DNA of 64,000 bases, from positions 248,001 to 312,000 of the forward strand of contig JAIYBZ010000035.1 of assembly GCA_027488255.1 (NCBI GenBank), in the 5' to 3' direction. The DNA is from Comamonadaceae bacterium (GTDB lineage: Bacteria > Pseudomonadota > Gammaproteobacteria > Burkholderiales > Burkholderiaceae_C). Each line of letters begins with the position of its first letter. The first letter of the stretch is position 1. Shown here piece after piece: positions 57,420 to 64,000 of this stretch. The translations under genes were made by a program, and so were the position numbers. Below the pieces are notes generated by a model, which was not told where the DNA came from, searched no databases, and saw only the letters and a list, made by a program, of their open reading frames with translations.

Positions 57420-58277
57420 ATGAAACGACAAAACTTCCGTTTTTCACACCGCATGCGGGTGCGTTGGGTCGAAGTGGACATGCAGCAGATCGTGTTTAAC
57501 GGCCACTACCTGATGTACTTTGACACCGCCGTGACCGATTACTGGCGCCAATTGGCCATGCCCTATGCCGAAACCATGCACCAACTCGGCGGCGATTTGT
57601 ATGTCAAAAAGGCCAGTGTCGAGTACCACGCCAGTGCCGAAATGGACGATTTTCTAGAGGTCTGCATGCGTTGTGAGCGCATGGGCAATTCCTCGATGAC
57701 CTTTGTTGGCGCGATTTTCAGGGGCGACGAATTGCTGATCACCAGCGAACTGGTGTATGTCTACGCCGACCCTGTCGCGAAGAAAAGCCAAGCCATTCCG
57801 GCGGCCTTGCGCGACATGCTGACAGGCTATGAAAAGGGCGAAGACATGGTGCAGGTGCAACTGGGCCCTTGGCAAGATTTGCAGCACAGGGCCAGCCCCT
57901 TGCGGACCGAGGTGTTTGTGCACGAGCAAAAAGTTCCGGCCGAGATGGAGTGGGACGAAGCCGATGCGAGCGCCTTGCATGGCGTGGTGCTCAACCGCAT
58001 GGGCATGACACTGGCCACCGGCCGGCTGTTGCAGCACGCCCCGGGCGTGGCGCGCATAGGGCGCATGGCGGTCAAAAAACAAATGCGTGGCAGTGACTTG
58101 GGGCAACGCGTGTTGCACGCATTGATGCAAGCGGCCAAAGCGCGGGGTGACCACCAAGTGATCTTGCACGCGCAATGCAGCGCTGAAGGCTTTTACAAAC
58201 GGTCAGGCTTTGTGCCGCAAGGCGATGTCTTTGAAGAAGCCGGCATCGCGCACATCGAGATGGTGCGCGCGCTCTGA
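57420..58277 (+). CDS. Fusion protein: YbgC-type hotdog thioesterase + GNAT acetyltransferase
   Basis: A 285-aa two-domain protein. Residues 1-135 are a 4HBT hotdog domain of the YbgC/FadM type, with the catalytic-Asp region VRWVEVDMQQIVFNGHYLMYFD-like (Asp20). Residues about 145-285 are an N-acetyltransferase (GNAT, ElaA-like) domain with HEQKVPAEMEWDEAD and motif A KKQMRGSDLGQRVL (acetyl-CoA loop). Both halves are complete and in frame. One part may hydrolyse acyl-CoA while the other acetylates an amine, or the hotdog part may supply substrate recognition. Only three bases separate it from the esterase. Confidence 0.85.
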   Translation: MKRQNFRFSHRMRVRWVEVDMQQIVFNGHYLMYFDTAVTDYWRQLAMPYAETMHQLGGDLYVKKASVEYHASAEMDDFLEVCMRCERMGNSSMTFVGAIFRGDELLITSELVYVYADPVAKKSQAIPAALRDMLTGYEKGEDMVQVQLGPWQDLQHRASPLRTEVFVHEQKVPAEMEWDEADASALHGVVLNRMGMTLATGRLLQHAPGVARIGRMAVKKQMRGSDLGQRVLHALMQAAKARGDHQVILHAQCSAEGFYKRSGFVPQGDVFEEAGIAHIEMVRAL

Positions 58278-58396
58278 ATTGGACCCCTTTTGCGCGGCAA
58301 AAACAGGAATTGATCAGGCCTAAATTGAGCCTGAATCGGCCTCAATCAGCCCCAAAGCCGTCCTACAGGAAACCCAATAGTGTGGAAACAGGGCGC

Positions 58397-59371
58397 TCAG
58401 ATGTCGGCCAACAAAGGGTAGGGCAGATCGGCCACTTGGAGGCGCTGCCCCTCAGGCAAGCCCACCCACCAACCCGCGTCTTGGCTTTCCAGCGTGCCGC
58501 TCACCAAGGCGTCAAAGCCTTGACCATTTGGGCGGGCCGCGCACAAAACCACCGTGGCGCAAGGCTGTTCGGGGTCGGCCGGGGTGAACACCTCTTGCCC
58601 CGCAGCCAAAGCCACCGGGCTGTGGACCAAGGCGGTGCGCCGCTTCAAGGTGCCGCGAAACTGGCTGCGCGCCACCACTTCTTGGCCCGGGTAGCAGCCT
58701 TTTTTGAAGTTCACGCCGCCCACCGATTCGTAGTTCAGCATTTGCGGCACAAAGGCCTCAAACACCGGCTGAGTGACCAAAGTCACCCCGCTCATGACTT
58801 CGTGCCATTGCCAAATGTCCAAAGACAGCGTGGGCTCAGTCTGCCCCTTCAGCGCATTCAGCGCAGCGTCACCGGCCGGGGCCAACACCAGTTGTCGAGG
58901 CACCGTACGCTGCCCCAGCACCGCAGGGTAGAGCGCGAGGGTGTGCGCCGAGCCTGTGACTTGGGTTTGCCATGGGGCCGAAGCGCGCAATTCGGCGCGG
59001 GTGCTGTCGCCCAACAAGCCGATGCATGACCAGTGCGCCGAGGCGTCTGTGAGCTTCACCTTGGCGCGCAAGACAAACATCGACAAGCGCTTCAAAGTGG
59101 TCGCCAACAAGTCGAGGCTCATGACCAAGAGCACCGTGTCGGCCGCGGTCTTGACCACCACAAAACTGGCTTGCATGCGGCCTTTGGCAGAACAAAAAGC
59201 CGCCAAGCGCGACTGGCCCACGGGCAACAACAAAACATCGTTGCTGAGTTGGTTGTGCAAAAAGCTGGCCGCGTCCTCGCCTTGCGCTTGGATCACGCCC
59301 CAATGGGGCAGGGCGCAGACGCCATTCAAATGAGCCGGGCTGAGCGCGCTGAAATCTGCGGGGGTGTTCAT
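58397..59371 (-). CDS. ygfZ: YgfZ, folate-binding Fe-S/tRNA modification-related protein
   Basis: YgfZ (GcvT-like fold, binds tetrahydrofolate) supports Fe-S enzymes such as the tRNA methylthiotransferase MiaB. The 324-aa protein has the family's signature KGCYPGQEVVAR (about residue 232, with the conserved Cys) and an N-terminal folate-binding fold. The ATG at 59371 is chosen by family similarity; an upstream in-frame start overlaps mltG. A GATAAT on the minus strand (59419-59414) is a plausible -10 box, giving a 36-base leader. The convergent gap 58278-58396 holds short repeats of GCCTnAAT-like words but no feature I can name. Confidence 0.9.
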   Translation of the reverse strand: MNTPADFSALSPAHLNGVCALPHWGVIQAQGEDAASFLHNQLSNDVLLLPVGQSRLAAFCSAKGRMQASFVVVKTAADTVLLVMSLDLLATTLKRLSMFVLRAKVKLTDASAHWSCIGLLGDSTRAELRASAPWQTQVTGSAHTLALYPAVLGQRTVPRQLVLAPAGDAALNALKGQTEPTLSLDIWQWHEVMSGVTLVTQPVFEAFVPQMLNYESVGGVNFKKGCYPGQEVVARSQFRGTLKRRTALVHSPVALAAGQEVFTPADPEQPCATVVLCAARPNGQGFDALVSGTLESQDAGWWVGLPEGQRLQVADLPYPLLADI

Positions 59372-59413
59372 GGTGTTTTTCGGTCGAAGGTCAGGCTGTT
59401 GGGCAAGCTGTGA

Positions 59414-59419
59414 ATTATC
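59414..59419 (-). promoter_or_regulatory. Candidate -10 box (GATAAT) for ygfZ
   Basis: GATAAT on the minus strand in the 81-base space between divergent ygfZ and mltG, about 43 bases before the ygfZ ATG, so it would give a normal leader in contrast to the leaderless set. Confidence 0.4.
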
Positions 59420-59452
59420 ATCCCACCCAGTATTGATCACCTGAACAAGGAC

Positions 59453-60469
59453 ATGGCCGTGCTCAAAGGCTTGAAGACATTCGTGGCAAGCTTGCTGATC
59501 CTTGGACTGGCCCTTGGGGCAGGTGCTTTTTGGTGGTTGCATCAACCCTTGGACACCCGACAAGCCACGCTCGATTTGTCCATAGAACCCGGCACCTCAC
59601 CCAAAGCCATTGCCCAGGCCGTGGTCGACGCGGGCGCCGACACCTCACCCGACTTGTTGTTTGCCTGGTTCAGGTTGTCCGGTCAGTCCCGCCAAATGCG
59701 CGCCGGCAGTTACGAAATTGCGCCCGGCACAACGCCGAAATCGCTGTTGAGCATGATGGTCCGAGGCGAAGAAAGCCTGCGCAGTGTGACCTTGGTGGAG
59801 GGCTGGAACTGGCGCCAAGTGCGGCAAGCCTTGGCCAAAGCCGAAAACCTCAAGCCCGACAGCCGGGCCTGGGATGACGAGACCCTGATGCAACAGTTGG
59901 GCCGTTCGGGCCTGTCCCCCGAGGGGCGCTTTTACCCCGACACCTACTCCTACGCCAAAGGGGCCAGCGATGTGACGGTGTTGCAACGGGCCATGAAAGC
60001 CATGGACAAACACCTGAAACTGGCCTGGGATGCCCGCCAAGCAGGCGTCCCCTTGAAGTCGCCAGAAGACGTCTTGATCTTGGCCAGCATCATTGAAAAA
60101 GAAACCGGCAAAGGCTCAGACCGGCCTCTGATTTCGGGGGTGTTTCACAACCGGCTGCGCATTGGCATGCGTTTGCAAACCGACCCAACCGTGATTTATG
60201 GCTTAGGCGAAGCCTTTGATGGCAATTTGCGTCGCGTGCACCTGACCACCGACACCCCTTGGAACACCTACACACGAGGTGGCTTACCGCCCACCCCGAT
60301 TGCCATGCCCGGCAAGGCCGCTTTGATGGCGGCGGTGCAGCCGGCGTCGACTCCGGCCCTGTATTTCGTGGCCAAAGGCGATGGCAGCAGCCACTTCAGC
60401 GCCACCTTGGACGAACACAACCGTGCCGTCAACCGCTACCAACGGGGTCAGAAAAACGCCAACGAATAA
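59453..60469 (+). CDS. mltG: Endolytic murein transglycosylase MltG
   Basis: MltG (YceG) is a membrane-anchored lytic transglycosylase that cuts nascent glycan strands and may release peptidoglycan synthesis. The 338-aa protein has an N-terminal membrane helix (about residues 9-28), a LysM-like region, and the YceG domain with ILASIIEKETGKGSDRPLIS (catalytic Glu), GVFHNRLRIGMRLQTDPT and the end LPPTPIAMPGKAAL. Shine-Dalgarno aagga lies upstream. The order mltG-tmk-holB-tatD is conserved in many proteobacteria. Confidence 0.93.
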   Translation: MAVLKGLKTFVASLLILGLALGAGAFWWLHQPLDTRQATLDLSIEPGTSPKAIAQAVVDAGADTSPDLLFAWFRLSGQSRQMRAGSYEIAPGTTPKSLLSMMVRGEESLRSVTLVEGWNWRQVRQALAKAENLKPDSRAWDDETLMQQLGRSGLSPEGRFYPDTYSYAKGASDVTVLQRAMKAMDKHLKLAWDARQAGVPLKSPEDVLILASIIEKETGKGSDRPLISGVFHNRLRIGMRLQTDPTVIYGLGEAFDGNLRRVHLTTDTPWNTYTRGGLPPTPIAMPGKAALMAAVQPASTPALYFVAKGDGSSHFSATLDEHNRAVNRYQRGQKNANE

Positions 60470-60516
60470 GGCGGGCTTGAGCCTGCGACAATGGTGGTTT
60501 TCCAAAGTTTTCGCAC

Positions 60517-61158
60517 ATGACACGCGGTTTATTCATCAGTTTTGAGGGCATCGATGGGGCCGGCAAATCCACCCACATTGAGCGCGTGGCCCAACTGTTT
60601 CGCGCCTCTGGCCGTGTGCTGGTTTTGACACGCGAGCCCGGAGGGACGCCGTTGTCAGAAAAATTACGCACCTTGGTTTTGCACGACCCCATGGACGCAC
60701 TGACCGAAGCCTTGCTCATGTTTGCGGCTCGGCGCGAACATCTGGTGCAGGTGATTGAGCCGGCATTGGCGCGCGGCGAGGTGGTCTTGTGTGACCGGTT
60801 CACCGACGCCACTTTTGCCTACCAAGGCGGTGGGCGTGGTTTTGACTGGCAAGTCTTGTCGCAGTTGGAGCAGATGGTTCAGGCTTTGCCTCAGGGCGGC
60901 TTGCGCCAGCCTGATCTGACGGTTTGGTTTGACCTGGACCCGAGCATTGCGGCCGAACGCTTGGCCAACGCCCGCGTGCCCGACAAATTTGAGGCCCAAC
61001 CTGCGGCGTTTTTTACTGCCGTCCGCGCGGCTTATGCCCAGCGCATGGCCGAAAGCCCACAACGCTTTGCGCGCATCGATGCCGCCCAATCCGTGAGCGC
61101 GGTGGGCGAAGAAGTGTTGGGGGCGCTGCAAGCTTGGTTGAAACAGGTTGCGGCATGA
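60517..61158 (+). CDS. tmk: Thymidylate kinase
   Basis: Tmk phosphorylates dTMP to dTDP. The 213-aa enzyme has the P-loop [12 protein letters not shown] (about residues 7-18), [15 protein letters not shown] with the Glu-Pro-Gly motif, [16 protein letters not shown] and a short LID-like region near RVPDKFE. Length is typical. Its stop overlaps the holB start by four bases (ATGA). A gacaat box near 60487 could be a minor promoter. Confidence 0.95.
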   Translation: MTRGLFISFEGIDGAGKSTHIERVAQLFRASGRVLVLTREPGGTPLSEKLRTLVLHDPMDALTEALLMFAARREHLVQVIEPALARGEVVLCDRFTDATFAYQGGGRGFDWQVLSQLEQMVQALPQGGLRQPDLTVWFDLDPSIAAERLANARVPDKFEAQPAAFFTAVRAAYAQRMAESPQRFARIDAAQSVSAVGEEVLGALQAWLKQVAA

Positions 61159-62159
61159 GTGCCGCGCTCACCGCCCCATGGATCAGCCGTCAGGCGACCG
61201 ATTTGCTGGCCCAGCGTGGCCATGCTTGGCTGTTGCAAGGCCCCTCTGGTTTGGGGCAATACGACTTGGCGCTGGCCTTGGTTTCGGCTTGGCTTTGCGA
61301 ACAACCCAGCCCTGAGGGCGCTTGCGGCCAATGCCCCAGTTGCCATGCCATTGCTGTCCGCACCCACGCCGATTTGGCGGTGCTCATGCCCGAAACCGTG
61401 ATGCTGGAATTGGGCTGGCCTTTGTCGGAAAAAGCCCAAGACGAGATCGATAAAAAATCACGCAAGCCCAGCAAAGAAATACGCGTCGACGCCATGCGCG
61501 ATGCGGTGGAGTTTGCTCAGCGCACCAATGCACGCGGCCGAGGCAAAGCCGTGCTGGTGTTTCCGGCCGAGCGCATGAACACCATCACCGCCAATGCCTT
61601 GTTAAAAACCCTGGAGGAACCGCCTGGGGATGTGCGTTTTGTATTGGCCACCGAAGCCAGCCATTTGCTTTTGCCGACCATTCGCAGCCGTTGTTTGGCC
61701 CACACCATGAAGTGGCCCGAAGCCGATGAAGCCCTGCTGTGGCTGACGGGGCAGGGCGTGCCGAGCGATGTGGCGCAAGCCTTGTTGCGCAGCGCGGGGG
61801 GCCGGCCCACCGATGTCTTGCGGCAAGCAGAATCGGGTTTGACGCCCGCCTGGTGGGCGGCCTTGCCCAAAGCCATGCAGCAAGGCGATGCGCGGCATTT
61901 GGCCGACCTGAGTCCGGCGCAAGCCTTGGATGCATTGCAAAAACTCTGTCACGACTTGGTGTTGCGCCAATCGGGCGCCGCCCCTCGGTTTTTTCAAGCT
62001 GCAGAGTTGCCTGCCTGCTCAGCCAGCGTGGGCGTGCTGACTGATTGGTTCAAACGCTTGATGCAAGCGGCCAAAACGGCAGAGCACCCCTTCAATGCCG
62101 GATTGATGTTAGAAGCCTTGACGGCCGATGCCCGACAAACCCTTCAGGCCAAAGGCTGA
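61155..62159 (+). CDS. holB: DNA polymerase III subunit delta' (HolB)
   Basis: Delta' is a component of the clamp-loader complex of replicative DNA polymerase III. The 334-aa protein has an AAA+-like fold with a degenerate P-loop (GPSGLGQYD, no Lys), as expected for delta', a zinc module with CGQCPSC preceded by a further Cys, and [21 protein letters not shown] followed by the SRC motif (TIRSRC). Sequence after residue 230 is a helical tail. The ATG at 61155 overlaps the tmk stop. Confidence 0.92.
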   Translation: MSAALTAPWISRQATDLLAQRGHAWLLQGPSGLGQYDLALALVSAWLCEQPSPEGACGQCPSCHAIAVRTHADLAVLMPETVMLELGWPLSEKAQDEIDKKSRKPSKEIRVDAMRDAVEFAQRTNARGRGKAVLVFPAERMNTITANALLKTLEEPPGDVRFVLATEASHLLLPTIRSRCLAHTMKWPEADEALLWLTGQGVPSDVAQALLRSAGGRPTDVLRQAESGLTPAWWAALPKAMQQGDARHLADLSPAQALDALQKLCHDLVLRQSGAAPRFFQAAELPACSASVGVLTDWFKRLMQAAKTAEHPFNAGLMLEALTADARQTLQAKG

Positions 62160-62162
62160 GCC

Positions 62163-62969
62163 ATGTACACCGACTCACACTGTCATTTGAATTTTCCGGA
62201 ATTGATGGGCCAACTGGACGTCATTCGGCAAGCCATGCACGACGCACAAGTGACGCGTGCTTTGTGCATCTGCACCACATTAGAAGATTTCGACGAAGTG
62301 CACCAATTGGCCATGGCCCACGACAACATGTGGGCCACGGTGGGTGTGCACCCCGACAACGAAGGGGTGCAAGAACCGCAGTTGCACGATTTGCTGGCCG
62401 GCGCAGCCCGGCCCAAAGTGGTCGCCATTGGTGAAACGGGACTGGACTATTACCAAATGGAAGAGCGCAAGGGAGGCCGCAGCGTGGCCGACATGGAGTG
62501 GCAACGCGATCGATTTCGCACCCACATTCGCGCCGCGCGTCAAACCCAGTTGCCCTTGGTGATTCACACCCGCCAAGCCTCCGATGACACGGTGGCCATC
62601 TTGAAAGAAGAGGGCGAAACCGGCGGGGCAGGGTCAGCAGGCGGGGTGTTCCACTGTTTCACCGAAAGCCTGTCGGTGGCTCGCGCCGCACTGGATCTGG
62701 GCTTTTATATTTCCTTGTCGGGCATCTTGACCTTCAAGTCGGCAGCCGATTTGCGCGAGGTGGCCAAATTTGTCCCCGATGACCGTTTGCTGATCGAAAC
62801 CGACAGCCCCTACTTGGCCCCGGTGCCTTATAGAGGCAAGCTGAACAACCCTTCTTATGTGCCCTTGGTGGCACAGCTTTTGGCCGAGTTGCGGGGCTCG
62901 AGCAGCGAGGCCATTGGCCATTTAACGACGCAGAATTTTCTTAAATTGTTCTCAAAAACAGCGGCTTGA
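62163..62969 (+). CDS. tatD: TatD-family metal-dependent hydrolase (DNase)
   Basis: A 268-aa TatD-family TIM-barrel nuclease. Metal ligands are recognisable: DSHCHLNF at the start, GETGLDYY (Glu), HTR, HCFTES and ETDSPYL (Asp), in the normal order. TatD proteins act as 3'-5' DNases in DNA repair and in removal of oxidised DNA. It follows holB by three bases; a pilZ gene that often lies between holB and tatD in other genomes is absent here. Confidence 0.92.
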   Translation: MYTDSHCHLNFPELMGQLDVIRQAMHDAQVTRALCICTTLEDFDEVHQLAMAHDNMWATVGVHPDNEGVQEPQLHDLLAGAARPKVVAIGETGLDYYQMEERKGGRSVADMEWQRDRFRTHIRAARQTQLPLVIHTRQASDDTVAILKEEGETGGAGSAGGVFHCFTESLSVARAALDLGFYISLSGILTFKSAADLREVAKFVPDDRLLIETDSPYLAPVPYRGKLNNPSYVPLVAQLLAELRGSSSEAIGHLTTQNFLKLFSKTAA

Positions 62970-62975
62970 TACATC

Positions 62976-63764
62976 ATGCATTACTTTAATAAATTTAAAA
63001 AGTGTGTTGTTTTAATTGGATTTTTTGCATTTAACAGCTTCGCCCATGCGGGTTCCTATGAAGATTTTTTCAAGGCGCTTCAGTTGGACGATGTGAAAAC
63101 CGTTCAAGCTTTGTTGCAGCGTGGTTTCGATCCCAACACCGTCAATCCCAAGGGCGTTCCTGCCTTGTTGGTGGCGGTCCAAGAGCCGTCGATCAAAGTG
63201 GCGCAATTGTTGGCGTCATGGCCCAAAATCAAAGCCGAGGTGCGAAACGAAAACGACGAAAGCCCCTTGATGTTGGCGGCCATCAAAGGCTATTTGCCTT
63301 TGGTGAAGCAGCTGATTGAGAACGATGCCGATGTCAACAAAACGGGCTGGACACCTTTGCATTACGCCGCCACCTCGGGCCATGTGGCCATCATCGAGTT
63401 GTTGCTGGAAAACAGCGCCTACATCGATGCCGAGTCGCCCAACGGCAGCACGCCTTTGATGATGGCGGCCATGTACGGCACGCCCGAGGCCGTGAAAGTG
63501 TTGATCCAAGCGGGCGCTGATTTGAATGTCAAAAACCAACTTGGCTTGACCGCACTTGATTTTGCAGTGCGCGGCAACCGTCAAAACGCCAAAGAGTTGA
63601 TTGAGACGGGCTTGCAGCGAGAAGCCGCACGCAAAGCGCGCAATCAAGCCACTGTTGCACCTGCAACACCCGCAACGCCTGCAAAATCTGCAACACCTGC
63701 AACTCCAGCAGCAGCATCTTCAACAGCTCCTGCAGCACCCGCAGTGGGCAATGCGGTGAAGTGA
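62976..63764 (+). CDS. Exported ankyrin-repeat protein
   Basis: A 262-aa protein with a signal peptide (MHYFNKFKK, hydrophobic core, cleavage after SFAHA near residue 25), then about five ankyrin repeats (GWTPLHYAATSGHVAIIELLLE, GSTPLMMAAMYGTPEAVKVLI and LGLTALDFAVRGNRQNAKELI are clear), and a low-complexity Ala/Thr/Pro tail from about residue 222. The first 60 bases of the gene are AT-rich compared with its neighbours. Ankyrin repeats bind proteins, so a periplasmic partner is likely; none is evident here. It follows tatD by six bases. Confidence 0.85.
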   Translation: MHYFNKFKKCVVLIGFFAFNSFAHAGSYEDFFKALQLDDVKTVQALLQRGFDPNTVNPKGVPALLVAVQEPSIKVAQLLASWPKIKAEVRNENDESPLMLAAIKGYLPLVKQLIENDADVNKTGWTPLHYAATSGHVAIIELLLENSAYIDAESPNGSTPLMMAAMYGTPEAVKVLIQAGADLNVKNQLGLTALDFAVRGNRQNAKELIETGLQREAARKARNQATVAPATPATPAKSATPATPAAASSTAPAAPAVGNAVK

Positions 63765-63929
63765 TTTTTTGAAGCCATTTGGGAGATTTGCCTAAACCTT
63801 AACTTCATACGATGTATATTATGTAAAGTCACATGAATCAAAGAAGTTAATCAAAACCAGAAAAAAGAGTCGAGCAAGGGGCCAGATGCATGGCAAAATC
63901 TCGCCGTTCTATTCACTTGGAGAAATATC

Positions 63930-64000
63930 TTGAACAAAGCAGAACTGATTGAAGCATTGGCCAAAGAAACAGACATGTCCAAAGCGGCTGCCGGTCGCGC
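63930..64000 (+). CDS. hupB: HU-family DNA-binding protein (N-terminal part, runs off the window)
   Basis: The reading frame from a TTG at 63930 begins (M)NKAELIEALAKETDMSKAA, the classic HU opening, and is cut by the window edge after 23 codons. HU is a small histone-like protein that bends DNA. TTG use is supported by GGAG at 63919-63922, seven bases upstream. The 165-base gap before it (63765-63929) is AT-rich; tatatt (63815-63820) or overlapping tattat (63817-63822) is a plausible -10 box. I see no hairpin terminator for the ankyrin gene there. Confidence 0.85.
   Translation, partial: MNKAELIEALAKETDMSKAAAGR

Noticed and set aside
58278-58396. Possible small RNA or repeat element between the fusion gene and ygfZ
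   Set aside because: Short GCCTnAAT-like words recur, but no stable fold, promoter or terminator pattern supports a gene.
61155-62159. Missing Walker lysine in HolB as evidence of a defective gene
   Set aside because: The delta' subunit normally has a degenerate P-loop, so GPSGLGQYD is the expected state.

Overview
The window reads as a piece of a Burkholderiales chromosome, most likely family Comamonadaceae (Limnohabitans/Rhodoferax-like). The reasons are the gene order hflX(partial)-hflK-hflC-DUF2065-hisZ-purA, HisZ-dependent histidine synthesis, a single-chain PurL of about 1,350 residues, and the gene families throughout. The genus cannot be proven from sequence alone. It is densely coding: no gap between genes exceeds about 200 bases, I see no tRNA or rRNA gene, insertion sequence, prophage or CRISPR array, and many neighbours overlap by ATGA or TGATG, implying translational coupling.

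Layout. 0-8.4 kb: membrane protease regulators HflK/HflC, HisZ, PurA, a purine phosphoribosyltransferase, a cystathionine beta-lyase-like enzyme, a DUF2189 membrane protein and a small charged protein. 8.4-13.2 kb: MnmH and a TesA-type esterase (minus), divergent YbbA ATPase, RlmB, a small lipoprotein, and a two-gene chromate transporter. 13.4-26.9 kb: YgiQ radical SAM protein, GlnD and Map (minus), PurL, and a SWIM/SNF2 helicase. 26.9-32.7 kb, all minus: RlhA, then a run SelO-MsrB-YciB-BolA-PpiC. 32.8-43.3 kb: acyl-CoA ligase, a complete branched-chain amino acid-type ABC transporter (LivJHMGF), then FadB and FadA behind a promoter with a TetR-type inverted repeat, ending in a strong terminator. 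43.4-49.7 kb: seven closely packed genes (acyl-CoA dehydrogenase, Dabb protein, two SDRs, thioesterase, MDR oxidoreductase, GST) that look like one catabolic operon of unknown substrate. 49.7-59.4 kb: a small HExxH lipoprotein, Tex, patatin-like lipase, DUF1330, TrhO, Fe-dependent alcohol dehydrogenase, HSL-family esterase, a hotdog-GNAT fusion, and YgfZ. 59.5-64 kb: MltG-Tmk-HolB-TatD, an exported ankyrin-repeat protein, and the start of an HU gene.

The genes serve mainly purine/histidine synthesis, acyl-CoA and branched-chain metabolism, RNA modification (MnmH, RlmB, RlhA, TrhO, YgfZ) and redox protein repair (SelO, MsrB).

Two signals cut across the annotation. First, the word GGGCAGGG (usually GGGGCAGGG) occurs 14 times on the + strand and, by eye, never on the minus strand, regardless of gene direction. 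It matches the FtsK-orienting polar sequence GGGNAGGG and suggests replication runs left to right here. Second, all four copies of GGGATAATC that I found sit so that GATAAT ends 6 or 8 nt before a start codon with no Shine-Dalgarno, and rlmB has a fifth GATAAT at 6 nt. This points to a class of leaderless promoters.
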